A stretch of 64,000 bases of DNA from Rhizobium sp. FY34 (GTDB lineage Bacteria > Pseudomonadota > Alphaproteobacteria > Rhizobiales > Rhizobiaceae), in assembly GCF_005222845.1 (NCBI RefSeq), contig NZ_STFZ01000034.1, positions 310,001 to 374,000 on the forward strand, in the 5' to 3' direction. The position numbers and the translations under genes are program-made. The notes under the pieces are model-generated. The model was not told the DNA's origin and ran no database searches. It saw only the letters and a program-made list of their open reading frames with translations. Positions 47,284 to 57,593 of this stretch are shown one piece after another (the first letter of the stretch is position 1; each line of letters starts with the position of its first letter).

Positions 47284-48309
47284 GTGAATCTCAAGCAATT
47301 GTCTGAACTGCTCGGCCTGTCGCAGACGACGATCAGCCGCGCGCTGAACGGCTATCCGGAAGTCAACGAGGAAACCCGCCGGCGTGTGCTGAAAGCGGCG
47401 CAGGAAACCGGCTATCGGCCGAACCGGGCAGCCCGTCGTCTGGCGACCGGCAAGGCGGGCTCCATCGGGCTAGTCATGCCGATTGCCTCCGAACAGGCGG
47501 CCGACATTCACTTTGCCGAATTCCAACGCGGCCTTGCCGACGAATGCCTGCAACATGAATTTCACTTCGTCATCATGCCGGCAAAGCTGGACGAAGAAGA
47601 GCAGGCCATCCGCGGCCTTGTCTCGAGCGGCAGTGTCGATGCCTATTACCTTGCCTATATGCGCGAGCGTGATCCACGCATCGCCATGGCACAATCAATG
47701 CCGATCCCCTTCATGGTGCATGGTCGCTCGATCGGCCTTGTGGAAGATTATCCCTTTGTCGACGTGGACAATGAGCGGGCCTTTCGCGAGGCAACAGAAT
47801 TGCTGCTGGCGCTTGGCCATAGGCGCTTTGCGCTGGTCAACGGCCCGGCGGAGCTGGATTTCGCCTGCCGCCGGCAGATGGGCGTGGAAAAGGCGCTGGG
47901 TGCGGCAGGCCTGACGCTTGTACCTCATGCCATCAGCAATACACTGATGACCGATGCCAATGGCTACAAGCAAATGGCGCGGATACTGGCGGCACCGGAA
48001 CGTCCGACAGCGGTTCTCTGCGCCAGCACGGTGCTGGCGCTCGGCGCCGTTCGGGCGATCAGCCAGGCGGGCCTGGTGCTCGGCCGCGATATTTCACTGA
48101 TTGCCCATGACGACGACCTGATGCTGCTGAAGCCAGAGCATTTCATCGTGCCGCTCACCACCACCCGCTCATCGCTGCGCGAGGCGGGCCGGCGCATTGC
48201 CCAGCGCCTGATCAGCGCAGTGGCGCAGCCCGACGAGCCGCCTTTGCCGGGCGAGCTCTGGACGGCCGATCTCATCGTGCGGGCCTCTACAGGCCGCTCA
48301 CCGGATTGA
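47284..48309 (+). CDS. aglR: LacI-family repressor of the agl operon
   Basis: 341 residues from GTG 47284 (GAAGAGG 6-7 bases upstream); this start gives the canonical LacI N-terminus VNLKQLSELLGLSQTTISRA, while longer in-frame starts (47188, 47245) would add an unusual leader. The helix-turn-helix and hinge (RRVLKAAQETGYRPNRAARRL) are followed by a periplasmic-binding-protein-like sugar domain. It is divergent from aglE with GCGCTT palindromes at both promoters, so it should repress aglEFGAK until an alpha-glucoside is present. Confidence 0.92.
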   Translation: MNLKQLSELLGLSQTTISRALNGYPEVNEETRRRVLKAAQETGYRPNRAARRLATGKAGSIGLVMPIASEQAADIHFAEFQRGLADECLQHEFHFVIMPAKLDEEEQAIRGLVSSGSVDAYYLAYMRERDPRIAMAQSMPIPFMVHGRSIGLVEDYPFVDVDNERAFREATELLLALGHRRFALVNGPAELDFACRRQMGVEKALGAAGLTLVPHAISNTLMTDANGYKQMARILAAPERPTAVLCASTVLALGAVRAISQAGLVLGRDISLIAHDDDLMLLKPEHFIVPLTTTRSSLREAGRRIAQRLISAVAQPDEPPLPGELWTADLIVRASTGRSPD

Positions 48310-48330
48310 GACTGGGTTTGAACGGTATAA

Positions 48331-49230
48331 TCAGAAAGTCGGGACCGGACGCCCGACCGAGCGATAGGCGGCGGTGACGGTATTGGCCATCAGCATGGCA
48401 ATGGTCATCGGCCCGACGCCGCCCGGAACCGGCGTTATGGCAGCGGCCACCTCAGCGCATTCGTCAAAGGCGACATCACCGACAAGCCGCGACTTGCCCT
48501 CGCCCTTTTCTGGCGCATCGATACGGTTGATACCGACATCGATGACGGTCGCACCGGGCTTTACCCAATCGGCCTTGACCATGCACGGACGGCCGACAGC
48601 CGCCACCAGGATATCGGCGCGACGGCAGACCTCAGCCACATCCTTGGTGCGCGAATGCGCCATGGTAACGGTAGCATTGGCGGCCAGCAGTAACAGGCCC
48701 ATCGGCTTGCCGAACAGGTTGGAACGGCCGATAACGACAGCATTCAGGCCCGAGAGATCGGCGCCATGCTGGTTGCGCACCAGGATCATCGCGCCGGCCG
48801 GGGTACAGGAGATGAGGCCGCTCGTCAGATCACCGCTCGCCAGCTTGCCGGAATTGACGACATGCAGGCCATCGACATCCTTTTCAGGGCGAATGGACTG
48901 GATGACCGGTTCCGATTGCAGATGCGCCGGCAGGGGCAGTTGCACGAGGATACCGTGAACGGCGGGATCAGTATTCAGCGTCTCGACCAGCGCCTGAAGC
49001 TCGGCCTGGGTGGTTTGTTCCGGCAGGGTATGCTGCACGGAGGTAAAGCCGCACTGCTTGGCCATGCGGCTCTTGGCATTGACATAGGAATGGCTGGCAG
49101 GATCGTTGCCGACGATGACGACGGCAAGACCGGGCTTCAGGCCGGCCTCTTGCTCAAGCCTTGCCGCCGCCTTGGCGACCATGTCGGTGACTGCTGCAGC
49201 CGACTGCTTTCCATCGATAATCACTGCCAC
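48331..49230 (-). CDS. folD: Methylenetetrahydrofolate dehydrogenase/cyclohydrolase
   Basis: 299 residues from GTG 49230, with AAGGAG 6 bases upstream; the 15-codon longer frame to 49275 lacks this. Motifs: [14 protein letters not shown] (the conserved Y-x3-K), '[14 protein letters not shown]', a Rossmann stretch [19 protein letters not shown], and the C-terminal [13 protein letters not shown]. It interconverts 5,10-methylene-, methenyl- and 10-formyl-THF with NADP+. A single-gene unit converging on aglR. Confidence 0.97.
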   Translation of the reverse strand: MAVIIDGKQSAAAVTDMVAKAAARLEQEAGLKPGLAVVIVGNDPASHSYVNAKSRMAKQCGFTSVQHTLPEQTTQAELQALVETLNTDPAVHGILVQLPLPAHLQSEPVIQSIRPEKDVDGLHVVNSGKLASGDLTSGLISCTPAGAMILVRNQHGADLSGLNAVVIGRSNLFGKPMGLLLLAANATVTMAHSRTKDVAEVCRRADILVAAVGRPCMVKADWVKPGATVIDVGINRIDAPEKGEGKSRLVGDVAFDECAEVAAAITPVPGGVGPMTIAMLMANTVTAAYRSVGRPVPTF

Positions 49231-49347
49231 GCGATGCTCCTTGCGCCATGCCGGCGCTGCCTGCCAAGTATACATGGGCAGGCCCGCCTTGTTCCATCAC
49301 GGCCTATGCTGTCGAAAGCGCGATTGCAAGCCTCTTGGCGCCGTCCT

Positions 49348-51159
49348 TTAGCGACGTGAGGCAGTGCGGCGTTCTTCCCGCTCCGGCCAGTTGGGCTGAC
49401 GATAGTTCACGACCTGCTGGCGCAATGCGGCAATCTCGCGGCGCAGGGATTGGATCTGTGCATCCGCCTCGGCTTCCTGCTCCTGTTGCAGCCGTTCGAG
49501 GTCTTCGCTGCGTTGCGCCTCGCGTGACATGATGGCGGCCAGAAGATGCGGCAAGGGCACATTTGCCGCGTCTGGCTGGCTGTGTGCCATCAGCACCTGC
49601 AGCAGGCGATGCGTCTCGTCGTCATTGTCCGCCTCGGGCCAGGTCTCGTGGACCGGCGCTCTGTCGGAAAGCTCTTCGGCCACCGCATCGGCAAAGCTCT
49701 TCTCTTCGCGGTAATAGTCCTCCAGGGATGGCATAGGCGGCTGCACCGGCAGTTTGCGAGGCATCTGAACCACAGCAGACGCCGCCGCAACAGCCGGCGC
49801 AACCGGCAGTTTTGCAGCTGCTACCGGCAGGGCCGTCTCTTCGAACTCGTCTTCGCGCGCTCGGCCAGAAGGCATCAGGGCGCCCGTCAGGCACAGGCCG
49901 GTCAAGCCGCCCATCAGCGCATAGAGCCACATGGGCAGGCCGCTCGCCACGGCAAGCTGCGGATCGGCTCCCCCTTCAGGACGCAATTCGGCAGGTTTGA
50001 CGGCGGGCATCGCATCGCTGGCCCGCATGGCGTCCAGATAGGCCTTGCGGGCGCTGGCCAATTCGGCTTGCAGCTTTTCCCGTTGAAGCGCGGCCTGCGA
50101 AACCGGCGAGCTCTCCAGGCTCTGCCGACGGGCCTTGAGAGGCGCCAGTTGCGCATCCAGATCCTGCGCCCTTTGTTTGTAGGCGGACGACAGGCGCTGC
50201 AAGGCCGCACCAATGGCGCTGCGGGCCTCTTCCAGCGCGCCCTTGGCGACGACCAGTCGTGGATGCAGCGGCCCAAGATCCGCCGACAGGCGATCGACCT
50301 GCAACGCGGCATCCAGATGCCGCTGTCGCAGGCTGTCGAGACCGGAACCGTCCAGCGCGGCCGGGAGAGGCTTTGCCAGCACATCGGCCAGTGTCAACCC
50401 AGCCAGTGCCTCGACACGCTCTGCATTGGCGGCCATGGATGCGGCAAGCCGCGCCTCTTCAGCCTCAAGCTGGGAACGGGCATCCTGCAGGGCACTCATT
50501 TTTTCCAGTTCAGAGGGCGCCACATCCTGCTGGTCGAAGGTTGCCTGCGCCTGGTCGAGCGCCTTGCGGGCCGTTTCAACCGCAATGCTTTCGCCGGCGA
50601 CAGCGGTGTCCTGAACGGCGCGCGCCACGAGGCCGGCGGCCAGATTGGCCAGAATGGCGGCGGCATCGGCATCGCCGGCCGTTGCCCGGACCACCAGAAG
50701 ATTGCTGCCCTGCGGATGGGTGATCGCCAACATATGCGACAACCTGTTGCGCGCTGCCACTTCCTGCGCGCCGACGGTCATTTCCCGCCGCGTCACGATA
50801 TCGGATAGGAAGCCGAGCGTTGTCGGCCGGTTTCCGGCAAAGCCTGGAGCGCCGATCCGCTGCATCTGGGCCGCCAGCGCATCCAGCACCGCCGGCGCCT
50901 GCAACCCGGCATTGGCGCGTTGCAAAAGGGCATTGACAGCGGCCGGATCTACGGCGCGCGACAGGATTTCCAGGCGCGCCTCCACCTGATATTGGCGCGA
51001 CAGATCAACAGGCATCAAGAATGGCGCTACGGCACCGATGACGACAGAAGCCATCAGCACGATGGCCCGCCGCACTGCGCGAGACGCTGGCATCGGATGC
51101 AGCCCATCCGCTGATCCACTCACAGTGCAGGAGTTTCCGATAGCGCCCTGATCCAGCAT
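49348..51159 (-). CDS. Wzz/GumC-like polysaccharide chain-length or export protein
   Basis: 603 residues. Helix 1 (~29-50, AIVLMASVVIGAVAPFLM), a ~330-residue periplasmic region with long coiled coils (EARKALDQAQATFDQQ, SSAYKQRAQDLDAQLAPLKAR) and the Wzz-like lead 'SRQYQVEARLEIL', then helix 2 near residue 412 (WLYALMGGLTGLCLTGALM). Unlike BY-kinase fusions there is no Walker A; instead a ~165-residue cytoplasmic tail with Pro-rich and coiled-coil segments (EDLERLQQEQEAEADAQIQSL) follows. It probably takes part in exopolysaccharide assembly. No glycosyltransferase genes are adjacent. Confidence 0.75.
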   Translation of the reverse strand: MLDQGAIGNSCTVSGSADGLHPMPASRAVRRAIVLMASVVIGAVAPFLMPVDLSRQYQVEARLEILSRAVDPAAVNALLQRANAGLQAPAVLDALAAQMQRIGAPGFAGNRPTTLGFLSDIVTRREMTVGAQEVAARNRLSHMLAITHPQGSNLLVVRATAGDADAAAILANLAAGLVARAVQDTAVAGESIAVETARKALDQAQATFDQQDVAPSELEKMSALQDARSQLEAEEARLAASMAANAERVEALAGLTLADVLAKPLPAALDGSGLDSLRQRHLDAALQVDRLSADLGPLHPRLVVAKGALEEARSAIGAALQRLSSAYKQRAQDLDAQLAPLKARRQSLESSPVSQAALQREKLQAELASARKAYLDAMRASDAMPAVKPAELRPEGGADPQLAVASGLPMWLYALMGGLTGLCLTGALMPSGRAREDEFEETALPVAAAKLPVAPAVAAASAVVQMPRKLPVQPPMPSLEDYYREEKSFADAVAEELSDRAPVHETWPEADNDDETHRLLQVLMAHSQPDAANVPLPHLLAAIMSREAQRSEDLERLQQEQEAEADAQIQSLRREIAALRQQVVNYRQPNWPEREERRTASRR

Positions 51160-51296
51160 CAGCTCAACCGTTCTTGCGGCAGCACCCTCGGCGCGCCTTT
51201 CTTTGTTAAGACAGGTTAAATTTGTTTGGCAAATAAAGCGTTAACAAAGGCGCAGGGACAGCGTCGCAGACCCTTCCGGGCCTGCCGCAGAACATC

Positions 51297-51329
51297 AAAA
51301 AACCCGGCAACGCGAAATGCGGTGCCGGG
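51297..51329 (-). terminator. Terminator at the end of the flagellar operon
   Basis: CCCGGCA (51303-51309) pairs with TGCCGGG (51323-51329) around a 13-base loop, and the minus strand continues into TTTTTTGATG. It closes the fliK/rem-to-51356 gene series and separates it from the Wzz-like gene. Confidence 0.85.
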
Positions 51330-51355
51330 CTGTCCTTCCGGGGTATTGAGAAGGA

Positions 51356-51895
51356 TCAGTGACCGGTGCTTGCCGGCGCCTCGGCCTTCACACCTTCGAC
51401 GATCTTGACCGGCGCGACCTGCTTGCCGGCACTGCGCTCGCCATTGGCCCGGATATCATCCTTGGACAGGTAATCCAGCTGCTCGACCAGAACATCGAGC
51501 ACATATTCGTCACCGAACCGCTTGTTCAGGTTCTCCTTGATGCTGGCGCGGAAAGCAGCCAGATCGAACTTGGCGGTCTGGCTGAGATCGACCATACGGT
51601 TGCCGACGAGCAGCGTGAACAATTCGTCGGTCATCATTTCCGTCACCGGAAGTTTCACCGTCTTGACCTTTTCCTTGTCCATCAGGAACGAGATGCGGGT
51701 GATGAAATAGCCCTGCACCGCGCCATCGTTCAGCATCGGCACATTGATGGATTCGCCCTTCACCAGTTCCGAACGCGCCTTCAGAAGGGCCGCCTCGTCC
51801 ACCGGTGGTGGCGGGGCAGACATCTGGACGGAGAAATAGACTGCGCCCAGCGTCACGACGCAGACCCACAGACCGGTGAGGATGAGCTTGACCAT
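51356..51895 (-). CDS. Flagellar-cluster membrane-anchored hypothetical protein
   Basis: 179 residues. One N-terminal membrane helix (~3-24, KLILTGLWVCVVTLGAVYFSV), then a Pro-rich linker (SAPPPPVDE) and a periplasmic domain of about 130 residues. The layout (anchor, linker, compact domain) recalls FliL, but I see no decisive motif and leave it unnamed. Its ATG shares one base with the stop of the FlgN-like gene (TGATG), so the two are coupled. It is the last gene before the terminator. A homologue is expected at the same place in other rhizobial flagellar clusters. Confidence 0.75.
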   Translation of the reverse strand: MVKLILTGLWVCVVTLGAVYFSVQMSAPPPPVDEAALLKARSELVKGESINVPMLNDGAVQGYFITRISFLMDKEKVKTVKLPVTEMMTDELFTLLVGNRMVDLSQTAKFDLAAFRASIKENLNKRFGDEYVLDVLVEQLDYLSKDDIRANGERSAGKQVAPVKIVEGVKAEAPASTGH

Positions 51896-52281
51896 CAGGA
51901 CTCGCTGTAGAGAAACTGTTCTTGCGTATAGGTGCCGTCACCATCGGCGTCACGAACGGCGTTCTTCAACAGGTCGGCGACAGTGCGCACGGCGTGAAGA
52001 TGAGCCTCGACCCGACGGGCATTGGTGGCAAGCTTTGCCTTCAAGGCATGCATCTGCTCGATATGCTTGACGGCCAGTTCCTGCGGACTGGTCGTGCGAA
52101 ACAGCATGGTCAATTCATACAGGCAGCGGCTCTTATGCGCGTTCGAGACCTTGAGATCAAATTGGGCATCCTTGCCGATCCGCTCGTTCTCGTTGTCAAT
52201 GATCAGTTCAAGCCGGCCAAGCACCGTCTTGATGCGATAATCATTCGAAACCACTTCCATATTTTCGGCCCCATTCTTCAT
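51895..52281 (-). CDS. FlgN-like flagellar chaperone (tentative)
   Basis: 128 residues, all-helical. The pattern 'VLGRLELIIDNENERIG' near the N-terminus, conserved Leu/Arg spacing (NAHKSRCLYELTML), a long second helix (AVKHIEQMHALKAKLATNARRVEAHLHAVRTVADLL) and the ending DADGDGTYTQ recall FlgN-type secretion chaperones for FlgK and FlgL, both encoded in the same series. It follows flgJ by 2 bases and overlaps the next gene by 1. The name is an inference from fold-like pattern and context only. Confidence 0.65.
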   Translation of the reverse strand: MKNGAENMEVVSNDYRIKTVLGRLELIIDNENERIGKDAQFDLKVSNAHKSRCLYELTMLFRTTSPQELAVKHIEQMHALKAKLATNARRVEAHLHAVRTVADLLKNAVRDADGDGTYTQEQFLYSES

Positions 52282-52283
52282 TT

Positions 52284-52838
52284 TTATGCCTCACCGCGTT
52301 CGGTGGGAGCGAGGTCAAACACTTTTCGTTCGAAATCATTGATCATGCTGACAGCCTTGCTCTGGCTGTCTTCATTGGTCGTCGCATCCGGCTCAGCGCC
52401 GCGGACACGCTTCATCTGCTGCGAGAAGACCTGCTCTGCAATGCCGATGCCGCCGTTCTTGGACATCTGATCGGCAATCTGCTCAGACATCATGCTTTGC
52501 CAGAACTCGCCGGCCGAACCCTTGCCATAGACCTCTTCGCTATCCTTCGGCATCATAGAATTGACGAAGTTCTGCAGGATCGAGGCTTCGAACTTGCGGA
52601 ACTCTTCCGGCATTTCGACGGATTTTCCGGTCTTGTTGGCCCGATGCAAGCCAGCCTTGCTTTCAGCACCTTCGAGAATATCGACAGCGGATGAAAAACC
52701 GTTGCCTGCGGCCGCCAGACTATTGGCGGCAAAGGCAGATCGCGTCGCCTTCAACTTCGCCTGCGCCGCCTGGACCTCGCTGGGGTCGGCAGCGCGCAAA
52801 ACGTCGAGCACGAGATCACTGGGAGGAGAGATCGCCAC
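52284..52838 (-). CDS. flgJ: Rod-binding protein, FlgJ N-terminal type
   Basis: 184 residues. The core 'FEASILQNFVNSMMPKD' and 'GEFWQSMMSEQIADQMSKNGG' with 'GIAEQVFSQQM' is the rod-binding domain of FlgJ. The muramidase half found in enterobacterial FlgJ is absent, as is usual in alphaproteobacteria. A separate lytic transglycosylase is encoded about 10 kb upstream in the same region and could supply that activity. It caps the growing rod in the periplasm. Confidence 0.85.
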   Translation of the reverse strand: MAISPPSDLVLDVLRAADPSEVQAAQAKLKATRSAFAANSLAAAGNGFSSAVDILEGAESKAGLHRANKTGKSVEMPEEFRKFEASILQNFVNSMMPKDSEEVYGKGSAGEFWQSMMSEQIADQMSKNGGIGIAEQVFSQQMKRVRGAEPDATTNEDSQSKAVSMINDFERKVFDLAPTERGEA

Positions 52839-52945
52839 TTGAGCTTCCTTTCGTCTGAAGTGGCGAGACTATGAGCTGTGAAGCTTGCTGCAGGCTGGCG
52901 TCGTCGCCAATCGGCCAAAAAGGGATGGCCATGCACCAATGGCTC

Positions 52946-53356
52946 TTAGTAGGACTTGCCGCCGCCGGGCATCAGCGTCACATCGAGAAGATCGAGGATG
53001 TCACTGTCATCCTTTTCGCGATCTTCCAGCGAACGCGCATCCTTCATCTGGTCTTCCAGGCGGTCGCCCTTGGTGCGCTCACGCATCACGCGCGCTTCCA
53101 GCACCTGCTGGACGCCGGACAATTGCTTGTCCTTGATCATCAGACGGCCGAACCGTTCCGAGTAATTGCGGGAAAACTGCATATGCAGGGGCGTCATGGA
53201 GCCGATCGCCTGAATGACGAGATCCATTGATTCGCCCAGTTCATTGCGCTGGCGGGTGGCAGCCACAAGTTCGCCCTCGGCCATCTGTTCCAGATGGCGC
53301 TGGACTGCAACGAGCCGTTTCAGTTTCTTCGAGCGTGGTTCGTTGCCGCTTGCCAT
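52946..53356 (-). CDS. FliJ-like coiled-coil flagellar protein (tentative)
   Basis: 136 residues, highly charged and helical throughout: KKLKRLVAVQRHLEQMAEGE, a middle with RNYSERFGRLMIKDKQLSGV, and a second heptad helix ending DREKDDSDILDLLDV. Length and coiled-coil make-up fit FliJ, the central stalk of the export ATPase, but there is no diagnostic motif. It lies 7 bases after fliR and 107 bases before flgJ. The fliI gene is outside the window. Confidence 0.55.
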   Translation of the reverse strand: MASGNEPRSKKLKRLVAVQRHLEQMAEGELVAATRQRNELGESMDLVIQAIGSMTPLHMQFSRNYSERFGRLMIKDKQLSGVQQVLEARVMRERTKGDRLEDQMKDARSLEDREKDDSDILDLLDVTLMPGGGKSY

Positions 53357-53362
53357 GGTTCC

Positions 53363-54115
53363 TCAGAACGAGTTGAAGACCGGCGCAAAGCCGTCGGCGA
53401 ATTGCCGCATCATGGCGGCGATCGCCAGATAGAGCATTATGACGCCACCGCTGACGAGGAATGGCGTCGAGATGAAGTAGACCGGCACCTGCGGCGCCAG
53501 CTTGTTGATGAGGCCGATGGCCACGTTGAACAGCAGGCCGTAGATCAGAAAGGGGCTGGCCAGCCGCAGCATGATATAGGTGGAGGCACGCAACGTATCG
53601 GTGAGCGTGATCAGCAGTTTCTGCGGTTCCAGCACCGCCCCGACCGGCGTTGCCGTGTAGGAATCGAGCAGACCGTGCAGCACCATATGGTGAAAATCCA
53701 TGAGGAAAAGCAGCATCAGGCCGCAAAAGGATATGAAGGATGTAACGGAGGTTTCCGAAATATCCTCAATAACATCGTGACCTGGCGGCGCCGAAAAGCC
53801 AATAGACATCGTGAGGATGGCGCCGGCAAACTGAAGGCCGAGAACATAGATGCGGGCGATCATGCCATACATCACGCCGATCAGGGTTTCCGAGGCGATC
53901 AACCCGACATAGGTGGCCGGCGGTGCAGACACCTTGGGATAGACCGTGTCCCACAGGATCGGCAACACGGCCAGAGAGATCGCAAGCGCCACGAACAGCC
54001 GGATATTGGCCGGCAGCCGCGCGCTTGAAAATCCAGGCAGGGTCATGAAGCAGCCGCCCATCCGACAGAATGTCAGGAATAGCGCCAGCACAGTACCCTG
54101 CGGATCAGTGATCAT
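53363..54115 (-). CDS. fliR: Flagellar export apparatus protein FliR
   Basis: 250 residues with about six membrane helices. The N-terminal [19 protein letters not shown] and the central '[18 protein letters not shown]' segments match FliR. It forms the export gate with FliP and FliQ in the inner membrane. Its start overlaps the stop of flhA by 4 bases (ATGA), which couples the two. Confidence 0.95.
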   Translation of the reverse strand: MITDPQGTVLALFLTFCRMGGCFMTLPGFSSARLPANIRLFVALAISLAVLPILWDTVYPKVSAPPATYVGLIASETLIGVMYGMIARIYVLGLQFAGAILTMSIGFSAPPGHDVIEDISETSVTSFISFCGLMLLFLMDFHHMVLHGLLDSYTATPVGAVLEPQKLLITLTDTLRASTYIMLRLASPFLIYGLLFNVAIGLINKLAPQVPVYFISTPFLVSGGVIMLYLAIAAMMRQFADGFAPVFNSF

Positions 54116-56199
54116 GAAATCGAGCCCAGTATCTTGATATCGAGGCCCTTGGCCAGTTCCACATGCGACAGGACCGGAAGGGTCGGGAACAGCCGCTCGA
54201 CAATCATGCGGACATAGGAGCGCGTTTCAGGCGATGTGACAAGCACGAATGGCAGACCGCGGTCCATGAATTCACGGATAACCTTGCTGGCCTGTTCGCT
54301 GAACTCTTCCAGATTGCGCGGATCGATATCAAATTCCAGCACTTCGCCCTTCTGGTCGCGCTTCAGTGCCTGGTGGAAGAGAAGGTCCCATTTGCTGCCA
54401 AGCCTGAGCACGCGCAGCACGCCATTGTCGGCCAGATCGCCGCACAGCTGCTGCGACATGCGCACGCGCACGTGCTCGACGATCTGTTCCGTCTTGCGCA
54501 CATGCGGCGCAAGCTCGGCCACCGCTTCCAGGATGAGATGCAGGTTGCGGATGGAGACGCGTTCGGCCAAGAGCAGCTTGAGCACCGCCTGTAGGCCCGA
54601 ATAGGACATATGCGAGGAGCAGATCTCGTCGGCGAGCTTCTTGTATTCCGGGTCCATGCGATCGATGAGGATCTTCACGTCCTTGTAGGACAGAAGCTGC
54701 GGCAGGTTGTTGCGGATCACCTCAGAGAGATGGGTCAGCACCACCGACACGTTGTCGATCGGGTGGAAACCTTCGCGCTTCAAGTCATCGACAAAGGCTT
54801 CCAGAATGGAAACGGCCGGCATGCCGAAGGCGGGTTCGCGGATCTCGTCGCCCGGAATGCTGGGCTTACGGCCGGAGCCGGTGACGACCAGAACGTCGCC
54901 GACGCGCAGCGTGTTGGATGCCACCGTCGTGCCGTGAATACGGATCTGGTAGGATTTTTCTGGGATGGCGATATCGTCGGAGACCTTGATCTCGGGCACC
55001 ACGAAACCATACTGCGTGGCAAACTTCTTGCGCATCTTGCCAACGCGGAAGGCCAGTTCCTGATGCGCGCCCAGAAGCCTGGTGGAAACCTGCTTGCCCA
55101 GCGCCAGCTCGATTTCCGATGTCTTGAGCATCGATTTGACGGAATCCTTCTCGGCTTCCTTGTTCTGGATGATCTTCTTTTCTTCCGTGTCGCGGCGCAC
55201 CTTGTTTTCCGCCTCGATGCGGCGCGGCACGACCCAGGCACCAAAGGCCATCAGGCCACCCAGCGCGATGAAGGGCAGGAAAGGCAGGCCCGGCACCAGC
55301 GCCAGCACGCACATCAAGCCGGCAGAGACCGACAGGGCGCGCGGGTAGCCGCCCAGCTGATCGATCACGGCCTTGTCGGCCGTACCGGACGTGCCGCCGC
55401 GGGTGACCAGAAGGCCGGCGGCCAAAGACACGATCAAAGCCGGGATCTGCGATACGATACCGTCACCGACGGACAGCTTGACGAAAACGTCGGCCGCTTC
55501 GCCGATCGGCATTCCGTGGCGGAAATAGCCGATGAGGATGCCGCCGAAAATATTGATGGCGGTGATGATGAGGCCGGCGATCGCATCGCCGCGCACGAAT
55601 TTCGAGGCACCGTCCATGGAGCCGAAGAACATGCTCTCCTCTTCCAGCTCCCGACGGCGGCGCTGTGCCTCCTTCTCGTCGATCATGCCGGCGGACAGAT
55701 CGGCATCGATCGACATCTGCTTGCCGGGAATGGCGTCGAGGGTGAAGCGGGCGCCGACTTCCGCGATACGTGTGGCACCCTTGGTGATGACGATGAAGTT
55801 CACCGTCACCAGGATGAGGAAGACGATGATACCGATCATGAAGTCGCCGGACATCACCAGCGAGGCGAAGCCCGCGATGACGCCACCAGCGGCGTCGTGT
55901 CCTTCATGGCCATGCGACAGGATCACGCGCGTCGTCGCGATATTCAGCGACAGGCGCACCATGGTCGAGATCAGCAGGATGGTCGGGAAGGACGAGAAAT
56001 CCAGCGGTTTCTGGATCCACAAGGACACCATCAGGATCAAAACCGACGAGGCGATCGAGAAGGCAAGGCCCATATCGATCAGAAATGTCGGGATCGGCAG
56101 GAACAGGATGCAAAGAATGGCAATGATGCCAAGCGCAAAGCCTACGTCCCGGCCACTCGGCGCGACCTTGGGAATGGAGAGTGCAGGTGGTTGTGCCAT
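54112..56199 (-). CDS. flhA: Flagellar export apparatus protein FlhA
   Basis: 695 residues. Eight membrane helices in the first ~330 residues, with the FHIPEP-type loop '[20 protein letters not shown]' and '[21 protein letters not shown]', then a large cytoplasmic domain (binding chaperone-substrate complexes) ending in ILGSIS. It is the main export gate. It precedes fliR with a 4-base overlap and follows fliQ after 120 bases. Confidence 0.96.
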   Translation of the reverse strand: MAQPPALSIPKVAPSGRDVGFALGIIAILCILFLPIPTFLIDMGLAFSIASSVLILMVSLWIQKPLDFSSFPTILLISTMVRLSLNIATTRVILSHGHEGHDAAGGVIAGFASLVMSGDFMIGIIVFLILVTVNFIVITKGATRIAEVGARFTLDAIPGKQMSIDADLSAGMIDEKEAQRRRRELEEESMFFGSMDGASKFVRGDAIAGLIITAINIFGGILIGYFRHGMPIGEAADVFVKLSVGDGIVSQIPALIVSLAAGLLVTRGGTSGTADKAVIDQLGGYPRALSVSAGLMCVLALVPGLPFLPFIALGGLMAFGAWVVPRRIEAENKVRRDTEEKKIIQNKEAEKDSVKSMLKTSEIELALGKQVSTRLLGAHQELAFRVGKMRKKFATQYGFVVPEIKVSDDIAIPEKSYQIRIHGTTVASNTLRVGDVLVVTGSGRKPSIPGDEIREPAFGMPAVSILEAFVDDLKREGFHPIDNVSVVLTHLSEVIRNNLPQLLSYKDVKILIDRMDPEYKKLADEICSSHMSYSGLQAVLKLLLAERVSIRNLHLILEAVAELAPHVRKTEQIVEHVRVRMSQQLCGDLADNGVLRVLRLGSKWDLLFHQALKRDQKGEVLEFDIDPRNLEEFSEQASKVIREFMDRGLPFVLVTSPETRSYVRMIVERLFPTLPVLSHVELAKGLDIKILGSIS

Positions 56200-56319
56200 C
56201 GGATGTCCGTCTCTTCATGAGATGGTGGCATGACGGATGCCACACCGGTTCACCGATATCCTAGGCCGCGAAGCTTGCGCGAGGATGGCACAGGCAAGCC
56301 ATTGGTCCGCCGACCTCGA

Positions 56320-56586
56320 TCAGAAGCCGGACTGGACGCGCGAAAACACGAGATCCGCGAAGATCGACAGCTGACTGCCGATAAAGGGGGCGGAGAGGCC
56401 AAGGCTGAGAAGAATGGCGACGATCTTCGGGACGAAGGTCAGCGTCATTTCCTGAACCTGGGTCAGCGCCTGCAGGAAGGCAATCACCACCCCGACGACC
56501 ATTGCGACGATAACGGCAGGGCCGGAGGCGAAGAGAACCGTTCTCATCGCGGCCTGCATGATTTCCAATGCGTCGGCTTCGTTCAT
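56320..56586 (-). CDS. fliQ: Flagellar export apparatus protein FliQ
   Basis: 88 residues with two membrane helices (TVLFASGPAVIVAMVVGVVI and ILLSLGLSAPFIG) separated by 'AFLQALTQVQEMTLTFVPK', the FliQ signature. It is an export-gate subunit. It sits between flgD and flhA. Confidence 0.95.
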   Translation of the reverse strand: MNEADALEIMQAAMRTVLFASGPAVIVAMVVGVVIAFLQALTQVQEMTLTFVPKIVAILLSLGLSAPFIGSQLSIFADLVFSRVQSGF

Positions 56587-56676
56587 GGAGCCACTCCTTC
56601 CCCTGAATGATTCAGGGTGATTCGATCGTCCCGTTTTAGCGGGACGATCAGGTCAGGTCGAGCGATTGTCTGTTTT

Positions 56677-57153
56677 CTATGTATCGCTTGTGGAGGACTT
56701 ATCCTCGGTCGTCTTGGTCTCGACAGTGATTGGATTGTCGGAGAACACGACGCCAGCCTGGAGCAGAACCTTCTTGCCCTCTTCGGTCAGGACGATAACG
56801 CCATCGGAGTAGACTTCGGCTTCCTTGACCTTGCCGGTCACGGTATCGTCGGCGCTCTTGACATATTTGCCGACAAGGTCAGAAGCGCGCGTCAGGGCTT
56901 CCGCCTGAAGCATGCTCTTCAGATGCGTGTTGGTTTCGATCGACTGCTCGACCTGCGAGAAAGTCGCCAGCTGGGAAACCTGCTCGGAAGCGTCCATCGG
57001 ATCGGTCGGATCCTGGTTCTTCATCTGCTCAACGAGCAGCGTCAGAAACGAATCGTAATTGAGGGTCGCAGCGTCCTTGTCGCTCGAGCTTGCCCCGGCA
57101 TTGGCCCAGGGGTTCGACGATGCAGTCGCGCTGGAAACGGAGTCTATCGCCAA
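56677..57153 (-). CDS. flgD: Flagellar hook assembly scaffold FlgD
   Basis: 158 residues, shorter than enterobacterial FlgD (~230), as is common in rhizobia. The N-terminal signature '[36 protein letters not shown]' is unmistakable (here split by motif: [25 protein letters not shown]). It caps the growing hook. It overlaps the end of flbT by 10 bases. Confidence 0.93.
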   Translation of the reverse strand: MAIDSVSSATASSNPWANAGASSSDKDAATLNYDSFLTLLVEQMKNQDPTDPMDASEQVSQLATFSQVEQSIETNTHLKSMLQAEALTRASDLVGKYVKSADDTVTGKVKEAEVYSDGVIVLTEEGKKVLLQAGVVFSDNPITVETKTTEDKSSTSDT

Positions 57154-57593
57154 GGTGCAATCTCCCTACGGATCTGTTCAACGGTTGCCGGTGTCATTTC
57201 CTGATTGTTCAGGATCCGGTCCTCGATGGTGTACAGGCCGCGGATCGCCTTCAGGGCGTCAAAGGCACGGCCGCTGACGACCATGGCATCGATCCGTTTC
57301 AGTTCGGCCAGAACTTCCTCGTCCTGGAAGCAGGAGAGCAGCATGGTGATCGACTTGCGGAACATCACAAGCGACTGTTCCTTGCCTTCCGGGTTGATCA
57401 GCATCATCTGCGCGATGAAGTAGAGTTGGCGCAGCGGCGTGGTGGCGTCTTCCAACTGGAGGACATGGTTTTCAAGCAGGAAGGTCACGTCATTGAGAAA
57501 CTCGAGCGCGACCTTGCGATCCACGCGCAGAACTGCTCCGTTGATGAAGATTCTTTCGCCCGACTTCAGAGAGATGCGCAGTGTGCTTTTCAT
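57144..57593 (-). CDS. flbT: Flagellin synthesis regulator FlbT
   Basis: 149 residues. '[19 protein letters not shown]' and '[25 protein letters not shown]' are FlbT features. In Caulobacter FlbT binds flagellin mRNA and lowers its stability and translation until the hook is finished; in some rhizobia and Brucella it acts positively. Start and stop overlap with flaF (4 bases) and flgD (10 bases) show tight coupling. Confidence 0.95.
   Translation of the reverse strand: MKSTLRISLKSGERIFINGAVLRVDRKVALEFLNDVTFLLENHVLQLEDATTPLRQLYFIAQMMLINPEGKEQSLVMFRKSITMLLSCFQDEEVLAELKRIDAMVVSGRAFDALKAIRGLYTIEDRILNNQEMTPATVEQIRREIAPWR

Noticed and set aside
49546-50808. 420-residue plus-strand frame opposite the Wzz-like gene.
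   Set aside because: Shadow frame rich in Arg, Gln and His; the opposite strand has a clear membrane-protein layout.
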